A DNA stretch of 52,958 nt from Flavobacterium aurantiibacter (GCF_002251775.1 NZ_NOXX01000194.1:1-52958), one strand, 5' to 3'; numbered from the stretch's first letter, positions 35,641 to 45,300 are shown. Notes: generated by a model not told the origin, from the letters alone. Numbers and translations are program-made.

Positions 35641-36866
35641 ATAATCTTCAAAAACTTGAGCATTTTCTTGATATTCGATTTCACGAAAATCATTGCTGTG
35701 CGAAAATAGTACTTTCTGATGTAGCGTGTGGCGAAGATGCCGCCAAATTCGGCGACCTTTATTGAAATAGGATGGTTAGAATCTGAGCACAGCTCGGCGC
35801 TGAAACGGGCAACAGACGTGTTAAATCCGAGCGTATAAAAACCAAAATCACTCATTCTTAAGAAACTATCTTTATCGTAAAATCTGCTGATTTTCAAAAC
35901 TTTAAACAAAGAATAATCAATATGCTTTTTCTGACAAATGTAGTATAGTGCAAAAGGAGGTAAAAAATACTTTGATAAACTTCGTTCGGCTGCTGCTGTG
36001 TGTGCCGAAGTTGAAAAATTACAAAACCAGCGCTCTAGATACTGCTTCCAGAGCAGATTTTCTGATTCTAGCTGTAATGTTGTTCCTGCTAAATCAAGTT
36101 TTTGTGCAGCCGGTTCAAAAATCTGCCACCGTTTCGGATAGTAATCGGCATCATTGTCGCGCGCTCTTTTCTCATCTGTAAAATTGTGAAGCGGACGAAT
36201 AATTTTTCCTCCATTTTTCGCACCAAACCAAGCGCTCCACCACGAAAAAGTTGAGTTACTGATAATAAAATGTTTCGCTAAGGAAGCAGCGGCTAGTTGT
36301 TCCAATCCAGAAAGCCCGTCTGGGAAAAAGACATTAGGTAAAAAATCAAAATGAAACTTTGCGTACGCTAAATCGTCGCTGCAAACTAATAGGTTTTTAG
36401 ATTCCCAATCTGGAAATTCGGTCAATAAGGCAAGTAAATAATATGAAATAGGCAATTGATAATAGTCGGGATGATTGACAAAATCACCTCTTCGAATACT
36501 TATTAAAACAACTTCCTTTTCAAAACACTTTTGCAGCTTTTGCTTAATATGAGTAACGAAATCGGGCTTGAACGTGAAATAATGTTTAGTTTTCAATACA
36601 TCGAAAAACAACTCGGATTGAAAATAGCCAAACAAATCGGCATCCTTCTCAAATGAATAATCTCTATATCCAAAATTCGGTTCTGAAAAGCGCTCGGGAA
36701 TTGGTCTTTCCAAAACAGGTAATTCGTTTAAAAACGCATGTTGATGACTCCATTTTGGAAATGCAAAATCTTGGTTATTTCGAATTGCTATACCCATGGT
36801 CGACGCAATCTGAAATAATTGATTTCCAAGATTTCCTTTTTTCTCAAGTTGTGAAAAAGTGATCAT
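35631..36866 (-). CDS. Alpha-1,2-fucosyltransferase (GT11) with C-terminal extension
   Basis: The 411-aa protein carries the GT11 motifs: GNLGNQLFQIA (11-21), SIRRGD (123-128) as the GDP-fucose-binding H/R-x-R-R-x-D type site, and SNSTFSWWSAWFG (203-215). Such enzymes add fucose from GDP-fucose in alpha-1,2 linkage. Usual bacterial members have about 290 residues; here about 150 extra residues follow residue 260 and I cannot place them. I chose the ATG at 36864-36866, which overlaps the upstream stop by four bases; an earlier in-frame start would reach into that gene. No GDP-fucose synthesis genes are in the window. Confidence 0.9.
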   Translation of the reverse strand: MITFSQLEKKGNLGNQLFQIASTMGIAIRNNQDFAFPKWSHQHAFLNELPVLERPIPERFSEPNFGYRDYSFEKDADLFGYFQSELFFDVLKTKHYFTFKPDFVTHIKQKLQKCFEKEVVLISIRRGDFVNHPDYYQLPISYYLLALLTEFPDWESKNLLVCSDDLAYAKFHFDFLPNVFFPDGLSGLEQLAAASLAKHFIISNSTFSWWSAWFGAKNGGKIIRPLHNFTDEKRARDNDADYYPKRWQIFEPAAQKLDLAGTTLQLESENLLWKQYLERWFCNFSTSAHTAAAERSLSKYFLPPFALYYICQKKHIDYSLFKVLKISRFYDKDSFLRMSDFGFYTLGFNTSVARFSAELCSDSNHPISIKVAEFGGIFATRYIRKYYFRTAMIFVKSNIKKMLKFLKIICI

Positions 36867-37921
36867 TGCAGTAACTTCAAATAATTTTGAACCATATTTT
36901 CTAAAGAAAAATGCTTGCGAATCGTTTCGCTTACATTCGAATCTAAAACAATAGATCCGCGCCATAACTTCTCCAAAGCAATTACCCAAGCATTAACGTT
37001 CTTCGCGGGAAGAATTAGTCCGTTTTTTCCGTGATGTACCGCTTCTTTATTACCTCCAACTGGCGTAGTAATCACAGGTACATTAGCAGCTAAACTTTCT
37101 AATATACTCAAGCTAAAACACTCCATATGAGTAGGTTGTAGTAAGTAATCGTAATTTGCTAATTGTTGCTTGACGGTTGGAGAATTACCTCGAAAATTGA
37201 AATTTTGTCTTACTTCAAATCGATCGCAAAGTTGAAACAGCACTTCTTCGTACGGTCCGGATCCAAAAACATCAATTTGAAGTTCTTTCTTGATGTTCTC
37301 ATCTAAAAGTGAGACGGCTGCAATAAGATCTTGAATGCCCTTTGTTTCACGCAAGTGCGAAACCACAACAAATTTAGGTTTTACGGTATTTCGCTCTGAT
37401 CTAACTTGAATATCTGCTGCGATGATTCCATTATAAATACAGGTTGTACGATCTCGTATCACACAGCCAAAATCGGCAATGAGCTCTTTTACTGTGTAGT
37501 TAGAAACTCCAACGAATCGATCGATATAACAACCATATAACAAGCCTTTTACACGCTTTTCAATTCGCTTTTTAAACGGGTAACCTCCAAGCGGTCTCGG
37601 ATTGTGATCTACCGCTATGAAGTTCTTTCTAACAAGCGGTCGAGCCATCTTATAAAAAGGGGTACATAACTCGAGAAAGTGTGTAAAAACGTAATCAAAC
37701 TGTTGGTTGTAGCTCAAAAAGCTGTCTTCAACCGATAAACCTTCGCTCGAAACAATATGCAAGTTGCTGTATTGTCCGTGCTCGCTGTTGTTCGGAAAGA
37801 ACCACACCGGATTCCAACCTAATTTCTTCGATTCATAGTCGAACTTCCAAAAAAAATAGTCCATCCCACCCACCCGATCGGGGAGCAAACGGTACGCACA
37901 TAGGATCGCTAATTTTTTCAT
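36863..37921 (-). CDS. Family 4 glycosyltransferase (GT-B)
   Basis: The 352-aa enzyme has the N-terminal CAYRLLPDRVGGMDYFFWKF loop, VSNYTVKEL, IYNGI, SHLRETKGIQDLIAAV and the C-terminal PTHMECFSLSILESLAANVPVI with the E-x7-E-like pair. It overlaps both neighbours by 4 bp. The sugar it transfers is not evident. Confidence 0.92.
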   Translation of the reverse strand: MKKLAILCAYRLLPDRVGGMDYFFWKFDYESKKLGWNPVWFFPNNSEHGQYSNLHIVSSEGLSVEDSFLSYNQQFDYVFTHFLELCTPFYKMARPLVRKNFIAVDHNPRPLGGYPFKKRIEKRVKGLLYGCYIDRFVGVSNYTVKELIADFGCVIRDRTTCIYNGIIAADIQVRSERNTVKPKFVVVSHLRETKGIQDLIAAVSLLDENIKKELQIDVFGSGPYEEVLFQLCDRFEVRQNFNFRGNSPTVKQQLANYDYLLQPTHMECFSLSILESLAANVPVITTPVGGNKEAVHHGKNGLILPAKNVNAWVIALEKLWRGSIVLDSNVSETIRKHFSLENMVQNYLKLLQ

Positions 37922-39639
37922 TTTAGTAGGTAAAAGGTAGTTCCGTTCAGCAAAATTGCCGACTCCGGTTTAATTCTAACTGCAAGATACGACGGTAATT
38001 CATGGGGCTGACAGTCGGTAAATAAAAAGCGAAAACAAAAAGCCCTAAGAAATCGCTCTTCAATATTTTCAGAATGATTTAATTGTTGTTGTTTTCTCCA
38101 AATAGCGATAGCACTATTCTTCGAAGAGAAATCAAAAACAGAAAGTTCTAACGCGCGTAAATTAACTACATCTAATCTTGCGTTAGCGTATAGTAAAATA
38201 TCAGCTCCGCGCTGATTGAAATTTTCATTGTAATTGTCGAATGATTGTTTGTAATACGTCACGCCGATGGGAAAATCGACTTCGGAAATTTGTTTTTGAA
38301 ATCTATTTACAGTGGATTCATCTGTGTTCCAAATAGATTGACAGTTATAAAAACCCACTGAAAACTGCTGTTGAATAAATCCAACCAGCGCGATAGCTAG
38401 GAATGCGTATTGAAATAGGTACTGATTTCGTTCTCTAACAACTAACAGAAGAATGAGTAATGATGCGAAAACAGGGCCCAACAGATTTAAATAGAATTGA
38501 TAGGAATTAGGAGTCGGAAAAACTAGGATTCCCAATAACATTCCCGAAATAAGAATAAGAAAGGGCCAAACAATAATCGCCAAACGCATTTTTCTTCGAA
38601 GAAAAAGGAGCACTAACACGAGATAGCTTCCTATAACCAAACCTCCATTTCTTCCGACATCAATCAAAACTTCTTCCAAAGCCTTATAAATTTCACTAGC
38701 TGAATTTAAAATAACCGTTGGTGCAGTTGTATAAAACGCTGTTTGATCGTCTTGATAGCTGTAATAAAACAATCCGAAATACAAAATCGATAAAAATACG
38801 GCAGTAGTGAGCCAATAATTTTTCAAATAGAACTTATAATCGAATATCATCCATAAAAAAACTACAGCATAAACTGGAAACGTAGTTTGCATAAGCAAGG
38901 GAAGCAGAGCTAAATAAACAACCGAAGTGTTTTCTTTCCAACCGTGCTTGTAAATAGAACAGAATAAACGCAAAAAGACGATGTAGTAAATCCATAGTTT
39001 ATGGTAGCTTGAAACTGAAATGAGCGCTAATTTCTCATCGCGTAACAACCACGAAGTAAAGTAATCTGCCAAAAAGAAATTGACGAGAATCGCTGATACA
39101 AACAACAAAATTTGAGAAGAGTATTGCGACTTAAACAATTTAAAAAAAGTAAACGAAACCGCAGTGAAAATTAAAGGTCTGTAAACTAGCTGTACTGACT
39201 CTAAATCGGCAATCGGCAAAAACTTATTTAAAACAGCTAAAATCCATGTGTCGACGCTGCGATACGGAACAGCGAAACTCGTATTTTCAAGGATGAAGTG
39301 CTTGGCATTCAAATAATTCTCTACACCAAATTCGTTAAAGTATGATGCAATTTTAGCGTAAAAATGATAATCCGGATGAGGCATATCAACACCTAACGAA
39401 TCCCAATCAAAAACAGCTAAAAAATTAAGACAAAAAATAGCTGCAAATAGCTTGCAAAAAAGAAGTAATTCGCCAGCTGTCTGCGCTTTTGAATCCTTAA
39501 AGAAAAAATAAACCAACAGTGGAAGTAAACCCAAAGCAATCGTTTTTCCTGTCGTAACGACAGTGGCGAACACCATTAAAAAAAACAGCGTGTAGAATTC
39601 GAGAGGTCTCGATTTTGCTAAGATTACAACTGATTTCAT
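37918..39639 (-). CDS. Large polytopic membrane protein of the polysaccharide locus
   Basis: The 573-aa protein has about 11-13 predicted membrane helices spread over residues 15-420, then a soluble C-terminal part of about 140 residues. I recognise no signature. By place and layout it could be a Wzy-like polymerase or a GT-C type membrane glycosyltransferase using polyprenyl-linked sugars. A GT-C fold would have an acidic motif in the first periplasmic loop; acidic residues occur at about residues 78-88 (VFDWDSLGVDMPHPD), which is compatible but not proof. It is 14 bp after the upstream paralogue and overlaps the next GT4 by 4 bp. Confidence 0.85.
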   Translation of the reverse strand: MKSVVILAKSRPLEFYTLFFLMVFATVVTTGKTIALGLLPLLVYFFFKDSKAQTAGELLLFCKLFAAIFCLNFLAVFDWDSLGVDMPHPDYHFYAKIASYFNEFGVENYLNAKHFILENTSFAVPYRSVDTWILAVLNKFLPIADLESVQLVYRPLIFTAVSFTFFKLFKSQYSSQILLFVSAILVNFFLADYFTSWLLRDEKLALISVSSYHKLWIYYIVFLRLFCSIYKHGWKENTSVVYLALLPLLMQTTFPVYAVVFLWMIFDYKFYLKNYWLTTAVFLSILYFGLFYYSYQDDQTAFYTTAPTVILNSASEIYKALEEVLIDVGRNGGLVIGSYLVLVLLFLRRKMRLAIIVWPFLILISGMLLGILVFPTPNSYQFYLNLLGPVFASLLILLLVVRERNQYLFQYAFLAIALVGFIQQQFSVGFYNCQSIWNTDESTVNRFQKQISEVDFPIGVTYYKQSFDNYNENFNQRGADILLYANARLDVVNLRALELSVFDFSSKNSAIAIWRKQQQLNHSENIEERFLRAFCFRFLFTDCQPHELPSYLAVRIKPESAILLNGTTFYLLK

Positions 39640-39653
39640 AACAAACCTTTTTC

Positions 39654-41093
39654 CTACTCTTTTGACTTTAATGAGGCGTCCTTTTGCGCTAAAGAATATA
39701 ATTCTTCCGTTATCCGAGAGTTTACTTGCTCCAGCGGAAAACCTATTTGCAAATCAACAAACGATTTCCGCAGCGCCGACTTGTCGTCTCCATGCAACAA
39801 CAACCGATTAATTGCTTCTAAGTACTGCTTTTCATCGGTGACAATATGACTCGCTTTCAACTCGACCAATGGAATCAAATGTCGAAACTTCAAATATTTT
39901 TGATCGTCCCAATAGCCGTTGTTTCCATTCCCAAAAACCGGATTTATAACCGGCTTGTCAAACAAAAAGGAGTCAATAGTAATCGTTGATAACACATTTA
40001 TGGTGAACGCTGCGTGGGTTAAAATCGATTTTAAATCACACAAATCTTGAAAACTTGGCACGCGCTGCGACCAACTTTCAGTGAAAGGCGTTTTTGTCAC
40101 TTTCCAGTCGGGATAGTTCCACTTAAAGAACGGATATTTTTCGGCAACTGCTGCAAAACGTCCCGGAACTTCTGCCGGAGAAGTACGCACCAAAACATTC
40201 ACTGCTCGAACAAGCTTAGCTGCTTCAATAAACGAACCCAGAAAATCGAGGTAAACCGGATCGTTTTTGATGGTCGAGTCGTTGCAAGTGTAAACGATAA
40301 GCGGTAAATCTGGGTTCAAATCGAATTTTCGAAATAAGACCGCTCGACCACTTGAACTTTGATCGATTATAAAAGGAACAAATTGTGGCGTTCCCAAGAT
40401 GGAAATTTGCCGTTCGTTAACTCTTGGATAAAATTCCAATAAATCAGCCTTCATCATCGAACTCCAAACTAAATAGTGTGAAAACCAGCCGGCCATTCTA
40501 CCTTTTGATGCCAAGTTATCCCACGAAAACACAAAAGTAGATGCAGGCAAGCCGAGTGCTTTAGCTACTTTTAATAAAGGTGCAATAATCGGCGAACGCT
40601 GATGCGTAAATAACAATACATCGGGTTGGGTGCGACGCAAAATATCGCGATATTCCTTTAAAATTGGCTGTCCGAGGAAACTACTGTACTGTAAACGCTC
40701 GTCGCTTAACACAACACCTTCGCTATGAAAAATCTTAGAAATTAAATAAATAAAGCGATTTACAATTCCTTTCGGACTCCAAGCCGTTGAGCGTGTGCGC
40801 TGCAAACTGTTTCGAAGACCAAAATTGTGTTTGGCGTGCAGCTGCATGTGCGCTACTTCCTTAAACTTGCGAAACATCCAAGTTAAAAAACGCTCGTCGG
40901 ACGGACGCAAAGGCACGATTTCAGAGCGGTCTTGAATATTAGGATAAACTTCAGCAGGCAAAAAACTTAATAGCACGATACGGTCAAAAAGCAATAATGC
41001 CTCCGAAACAAAATCATTGATAATGAAATTGCGAAAGCCTACGCCATCAGTAATTATCGATCCAAGTGTGCGGTTGTAGTAGTTTTGCATCAA
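39654..41093 (-). CDS. Uncharacterised protein, tandem paralogue of the next gene (GT-B-like?)
   Basis: The 479-aa soluble protein has no family I can name. It aligns along its whole length with the 464-aa product of the gene directly upstream: shared ITDGVGFRNFIINDF near the N-terminus, FRKFKEVAHMQ, SWDNLASKGRMAG, LLEFY, GTPQFVPF, LVRTSPAE, TINV-STITIDSF-FDKPVINPVFG and a DD-S-RKSFVDLQI end. The SWDN and DSFxFDKPVI segments recall GT-B enzymes such as the CDP-glycerol glycerophosphotransferase/GT families. A transferase role is inferred from this and from the setting. Confidence 0.85.
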   Translation of the reverse strand: MMQNYYNRTLGSIITDGVGFRNFIINDFVSEALLLFDRIVLLSFLPAEVYPNIQDRSEIVPLRPSDERFLTWMFRKFKEVAHMQLHAKHNFGLRNSLQRTRSTAWSPKGIVNRFIYLISKIFHSEGVVLSDERLQYSSFLGQPILKEYRDILRRTQPDVLLFTHQRSPIIAPLLKVAKALGLPASTFVFSWDNLASKGRMAGWFSHYLVWSSMMKADLLEFYPRVNERQISILGTPQFVPFIIDQSSSGRAVLFRKFDLNPDLPLIVYTCNDSTIKNDPVYLDFLGSFIEAAKLVRAVNVLVRTSPAEVPGRFAAVAEKYPFFKWNYPDWKVTKTPFTESWSQRVPSFQDLCDLKSILTHAAFTINVLSTITIDSFLFDKPVINPVFGNGNNGYWDDQKYLKFRHLIPLVELKASHIVTDEKQYLEAINRLLLHGDDKSALRKSFVDLQIGFPLEQVNSRITEELYSLAQKDASLKSKE

Positions 41094-41138
41094 AACGAAG
41101 ATACATCCATTTTCCCAATAAATGCAAACGATTTGAAC

Positions 41139-42533
41139 TTATTCGAATTCGTACAAAGTCTTTACAATCGTTTTATTAACAGCCGGTAACGGTACGCTTA
41201 TCTGTAAATCTACAAAAGACTTTCGCGCTGCCGCCTTATCATCGCCGCCAGTAAGTAAAAAATTGATAGCCGTTAAGTATTGGTCGGAATCTTTAACAAT
41301 CAAACTCGCATTGGCACGTTCCAAAACCTCTAAATGTCTGAATTTTAAAAACTTCTGATCATTCCACAAACCGTTACTTCCCGTTCCAAAAACCGGATTT
41401 ATCACGGGCTTATCAAAAATAAACGAATCGATGGTGATCGTAGACATTACGTTTATAGTAAATGCCGCGTACTGTAACATCGACTTTAAATCGGAAATAT
41501 CTTCGTGCGTGGGTGTTCGTTGCGCCCACATCTCGGTACCCGAATTTGATGCAATTGGCCATTTTGGATCGTTCCATTTTAAAAACGGATATCTTTCACG
41601 TATCGCCGCAAAACGCAACGGATCTTCAGCCGGCGAAGTGCGAACCAATACCGAAACTTCTTGTGTTAATTGCTTATTTTCAATAAACTGCGCCAAAACA
41701 TCCAAGTAATGCGGATCGTTTCTACTACTCGAATCGTTACACGTAAAAACCACCAAAGGCAAATTCGGATTCAAATCGAATTTCTTGAAAAAATCTGCCC
41801 GTTCCTGACCAAACGAATCGGTTACAAAAGGAACAAACTGCGGCGTTCCCACCACATGCACATGCGTCTCTGAAACCGAATCGTAAAATTCCAACAAATC
41901 GGATTTCATCAAATTACTCCAAACCAAATACCGATCAAAACTACCCGCCATTCGTCCCTTAGACGCCAAATTATCCCACGAAAAAATAAATGTTGCCGTT
42001 TTGATTTTCAGATCTTTAGCACATTTTATGACCGGAGCAATAAACGGCGGACGTTGGTGCGTGAAAAACAGAACATCCACTTTATGACTCTCTAGAAGAT
42101 CACAAGATCGTTTTAATGCCGGCTGACTATAGTAGCTCAGAAATTGCAAACGCTCTGCCATTTGAATTACACTTTCAGAATGTAAAAACCTAGAAATGAA
42201 GTGTATAATTGCATTCAAAACTCCGTGCACATTCCAAACAAAAGTTGTAGTTGCTTTCAAATTATCGTTAATTCCAAAATTTCGAGCAGCAAATTTTTGC
42301 ATGTGCGCCACTTCCTTGAATTTTCTAAAAAACCAAGTAGAAGTGCGTTCAGGAATAAACTCCAGCGGAACTATAGTAACCGATTCCGAAAATTGCGGGT
42401 ATATATGACTTGGTAAAAAACTAAAAATTACAACTTCATCAAAAGTTTTTAACGCCTCGGAAATAAAATCGTTGATGATAAAATTTCGGAAACCTACACC
42501 GTCTGTAATCACAATTCCGAGTCGCCTCTTCAT
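41139..42533 (-). CDS. Uncharacterised protein, tandem paralogue (GT-B-like?)
   Basis: The 464-aa protein is the upstream member of the duplicated pair. It begins MKRRLGIVITDGVGFRNF and keeps all the shared blocks listed for its partner, plus the STITIDSFIFDKPVINPVFG segment (starting at about residue 373) that resembles the phosphate-binding end of GT-B enzymes. No membrane segment or signal peptide is seen. It comes after the 222-bp gap with repeat copy C, so it may head its own transcript. A weak -7-like TACTTTTT lies upstream on the minus strand (42556-42563). Confidence 0.85.
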   Translation of the reverse strand: MKRRLGIVITDGVGFRNFIINDFISEALKTFDEVVIFSFLPSHIYPQFSESVTIVPLEFIPERTSTWFFRKFKEVAHMQKFAARNFGINDNLKATTTFVWNVHGVLNAIIHFISRFLHSESVIQMAERLQFLSYYSQPALKRSCDLLESHKVDVLFFTHQRPPFIAPVIKCAKDLKIKTATFIFSWDNLASKGRMAGSFDRYLVWSNLMKSDLLEFYDSVSETHVHVVGTPQFVPFVTDSFGQERADFFKKFDLNPNLPLVVFTCNDSSSRNDPHYLDVLAQFIENKQLTQEVSVLVRTSPAEDPLRFAAIRERYPFLKWNDPKWPIASNSGTEMWAQRTPTHEDISDLKSMLQYAAFTINVMSTITIDSFIFDKPVINPVFGTGSNGLWNDQKFLKFRHLEVLERANASLIVKDSDQYLTAINFLLTGGDDKAAARKSFVDLQISVPLPAVNKTIVKTLYEFE

Positions 42534-42619
42534 ATTCTAACTTTTTAATGCAAAGAAAAAGTAATTTTCGCAGGAGCGGATGTGATGGCAGAAAAATTTA
42601 CTTGTTTTACCATTTACAT

Positions 42620-42745
42620 TTTGGGCGTTCCGGTGGCAAAACGAACATCGCTTCGCAAAAAAGCGTTCCTGCCACCGTCAGGCCATCCGCTGTATCTTTT
42701 GCCTACGTACCTCCGGCAAAAGGATATCGCTACTGTCCTTAACGC
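42620..42745 (-). repeat. Dispersed structured intergenic repeat, copy C
   Basis: This fills most of the only long gap inside the glycan gene series. On the minus strand it starts GCGTTAAGGA (42736-42745) and ends CCGGAACGCCCAAA (42620-42633), both identical to copy A; GCCTGACGG (42675-42683) is also shared with A, and GATACAGCGGAT (42685-42696) with copy B. Stems: TTTTGCC with GGCAAAA (42697-42703, 42715-42721) and CGGTGGCA with TGCCACCG (42631-42638, 42670-42677). It could slow or end transcription between the two halves of the locus, but there is no T-run, so it is not a standard terminator. Confidence 0.78.
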
Positions 42746-42755
42746 AAAAAAATCG

Positions 42756-43460
42756 TTACCCAAAAAGCCGTCTCAAAATCGAACCTTTTTTCTTACGTAA
42801 CTTCCATTTGAACAAACGATACTTCATAGCTGCATTCCACTCAGACTGCAAAACATAAACGTTATCGGTATCTAAAGTAAATACTTTCAGATAATTAAGT
42901 TCTTTCAAAAACTCCAAAACCCGATTATCTTGGTAGTTGTTCTCAATCACTAAAACACGGATATGCTGTTTCTCAAAAGCAATTCCTTTTAGTACTTCAA
43001 GTTCGTTTCCTTCCGTATCAATGCTCATAAAATCGACAGTTTTATGACTGTCTACTAAACTAGAAAGTGGCTTTACTGCAATTTCTAGTTCGATGACCGA
43101 CCCGCCGCGTTTCTCTAATTCGCGCGCAATTCGTTGTTTGTGCTCTGCCGCATAAAAATCGGTGAAACCACTTAACATTTCTGCATAACCCGATATGGAG
43201 GTAAAACGCAAAACACCCTCGACAGCACCTAAACCGCAATTTTCGCAGCGAACTTGTCGTGCCGTCTTCAACTTGTCGAACACCTGCGGATTCGGTTCCA
43301 CGCAAATACCGTCCCAACTCCTGTAAAACTCAAAAAAAGCGCTATTGCTGTAGGTTAAACCGTCGTGAGCTCCTACATCAACGAAAAAACCGCCTTTCTG
43401 TTTGGCAAAAACAACCTCATCTAAAAACCGATCTTGCTCAAATTGAGAATGATAGGTCAT
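42756..43460 (-). CDS. FkbM family methyltransferase
   Basis: The 234-aa SAM-dependent enzyme shows motif I VDVGAHDG (27-34), the acidic motif II in CVEPNP and the FkbM-typical SIDTEGNELEVLKGI. FkbM enzymes O-methylate sugars or polyketides; here a glycan residue is the likely target. The start overlaps the broken GT10 gene by four bases (ATGA). The gap downstream holds repeat copy C. Confidence 0.9.
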   Translation of the reverse strand: MTYHSQFEQDRFLDEVVFAKQKGGFFVDVGAHDGLTYSNSAFFEFYRSWDGICVEPNPQVFDKLKTARQVRCENCGLGAVEGVLRFTSISGYAEMLSGFTDFYAAEHKQRIARELEKRGGSVIELEIAVKPLSSLVDSHKTVDFMSIDTEGNELEVLKGIAFEKQHIRVLVIENNYQDNRVLEFLKELNYLKVFTLDTDNVYVLQSEWNAAMKYRLFKWKLRKKKGSILRRLFG

Positions 43461-44434
43461 AACTTCCTACTTTTAGTTATTGCATACCATTTGTACTGCA
43501 AGCGTACCCAAATTTTCTGCAACCTGATGCTTAGCGGAATATTGTCGAAATACGCCGAGCCGCCGGGAATTTCTACACGCTGCGGAACATTCGGCTGCTT
43601 TTCCGACGCCAAAATAGCTTCCATTTTATCTACTAAAAACGGAAATAGTTGGTGCTTGTTTAAAACATCAGTGCGCGCCTCGATGATGTAAGGCAATCGC
43701 TTTTCCCAAGTTTGATCATCAACAATCGATTGCAAATCCGACAATAAAGTTTTCGATCGCGGATCCAAACGCACATACGATAACGGATGAAAATAGGTAT
43801 CAATGTCCGTTGCGCCAAAGTATATGGGTAAACAGTAACTCAAAAAGGCATCGGCAATTTTCTCAGTCCAATAGCCGCTGTGTGCATAATTCTCGAAAGC
43901 AATCACATACTTAGCCGATTTAAAAACCGTGTACTTATCGTCGATCGGATTTATTCCCCGGCCGTAAATCTTCACAAAACTGTTTTGCAATTGCACCACG
44001 ACTTTCATGCGCAAATAATGCCCACTCGACGTGTGTAAATTGCTTGTTACCCAAACCATCTCGTCGGTTTTATTTAAATCTTCCCACGAGGTACTGCGCA
44101 ATGTATCGTAGTTAACATTAATATGCCACGGAAGTGCACCATGCGAAAACGAAATTTGTTTATTGCGTATTTGTCCGAAACGAACAGCTACTTTTTTATT
44201 TCCGAATTGCCGGTAGGACGCAACTTCATTGGGCGGTTCCAACGAAACATGAATAATCCGATTTGGTAGAACGCTGGTTTTAATGTTCTCGCGGGGCTGA
44301 TCTAGTATTACTAAAAAATAGCACTCGGTTACCGCTTCCTCGGTAAATAAAAATCGGCCCCAAGAAAGTTATTCACCGGGCGTTTGTCTCTTTATATCAG
44401 GGTACGAGAAGTACCTCAAAATCCGAACCAACAT
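43457..44434 (-). pseudogene. GT10 fucosyltransferase gene with one in-frame stop codon
   Basis: Read from the ATG at 44432-44434, two bases after the upstream stop codon, the frame gives 20 plausible residues (MLVRILRYFS, then YPDIKRQTPG), Glu21, a TAA at 44369-44371 (codon 22), and then continues open for 303 codons to the stop at 43457. The part after the TAA is clearly protein from its first codon (LSWGRFLFTEEAVTECYFLV), includes IHVSLEPPNEV and the GT10 donor-site pattern YVIAFENYAHSGYWTEKI-DAF, and reaches full family length (325 codons). GT10 enzymes add fucose in alpha-1,3/1,4 linkage. Without the TAA the gene would be intact, so the lesion is recent, a sequencing error, or bypassed. 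A start at TTG 44242 would lose 64 conserved residues. Confidence 0.85.
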
Positions 44435-44436
44435 TT

Positions 44437-45300
44437 TTACGAAGCTTTAGAAAGCACAATAAGCTGACTTCTAGCAAAAGTATCATTAATGTACTTTGGT
44501 AAGTAGCGTTCTAACCGAAATGCCAGACGTCGGAATTTTCGATCAAACGAACCGGAAGGTAAAAGCCTGTGAAATTTCTGAATGGCTCCAATACAATAGA
44601 TATCAACTTTAGAAAAATACTGCAAGCCTACTTGTTGATAGTGTTCCGAGGAATTTGGACGGTCGGGATGCGGATCGGCTTCCTCCCATGCTTTAAAGGC
44701 TTTTCGCTGCAAACTCGACGGCCGTCCGGAAACAGGTATCATAAAACGTAACTTATCGAGCCACAAACTATTAATGGCCGGCTCGAAAAAGCGCGCTTGT
44801 CCACCTGGTTTTAACAACCGAGCCGTTTTTTCAAGAAATTGTCGTTCTAAATCTAATGTCAGATGGTGCAAAAACGCCTTTCCAACTACAAAATCAAACG
44901 AAGCTTCTTCTTTAGTGTCGTATTGTAAAAAATCGCCAAAAACGTAAGTTATCGGTTTTGGAAGCACTCCCGACGCATTGAGTTCGGCAATGATTCTTCC
45001 AGGTTCATCGGAAATATCGTTTGCAACCACTTCAGCGCCAAGCATGGTCATAATAGCGGCGTTTAAACAATCGCCACAACCCATTTCAAGCACGCGCTTT
45101 CCTTTCAATTGCTTTCTGAAATCGTTGAGATAGAAGCCTTTCCAACTGGTATCGGTTTGCGTAGTATCGTCTAAAAATGCTTCAAATCGCTGCAATACTT
45201 TAATCATTTTTGCGCCTGATGTACTGCTGTACAGCGCATCGTATTGCAATTTATTTTTTTCAAGCGTTTTTTCGCTGTTAGTCGAATCTTCAGATCTCAT
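44437..45300 (-). CDS. Class I SAM-dependent methyltransferase
   Basis: The 287-aa protein has the Rossmann motif I VLEMGCGD (70-77), an acidic motif II (VVANDIS), DFVVGKAFLHHL and the LLKPGGQARFFEP segment that marks UbiE-like class I methyltransferases. It probably methylates a sugar or lipid intermediate of the locus; the target is unknown. It overlaps the FkbM gene upstream by four bases. Confidence 0.9.
   Translation of the reverse strand: MRSEDSTNSEKTLEKNKLQYDALYSSTSGAKMIKVLQRFEAFLDDTTQTDTSWKGFYLNDFRKQLKGKRVLEMGCGDCLNAAIMTMLGAEVVANDISDEPGRIIAELNASGVLPKPITYVFGDFLQYDTKEEASFDFVVGKAFLHHLTLDLERQFLEKTARLLKPGGQARFFEPAINSLWLDKLRFMIPVSGRPSSLQRKAFKAWEEADPHPDRPNSSEHYQQVGLQYFSKVDIYCIGAIQKFHRLLPSGSFDRKFRRLAFRLERYLPKYINDTFARSQLIVLSKAS

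Noticed and set aside
42541-42755. Insertion sequence remnant in the gap of the glycan locus
   Set aside because: The gap matches the dispersed structured repeat found in three or four other intergenic places; no transposase fragment or target duplication was seen.
44242-44242. TTG as the true start of the GT10 gene
   Set aside because: The 42 codons before it, back to the TAA, and 21 more before that read as GT10-like protein, so the start lies at 44434 and the gene is interrupted.
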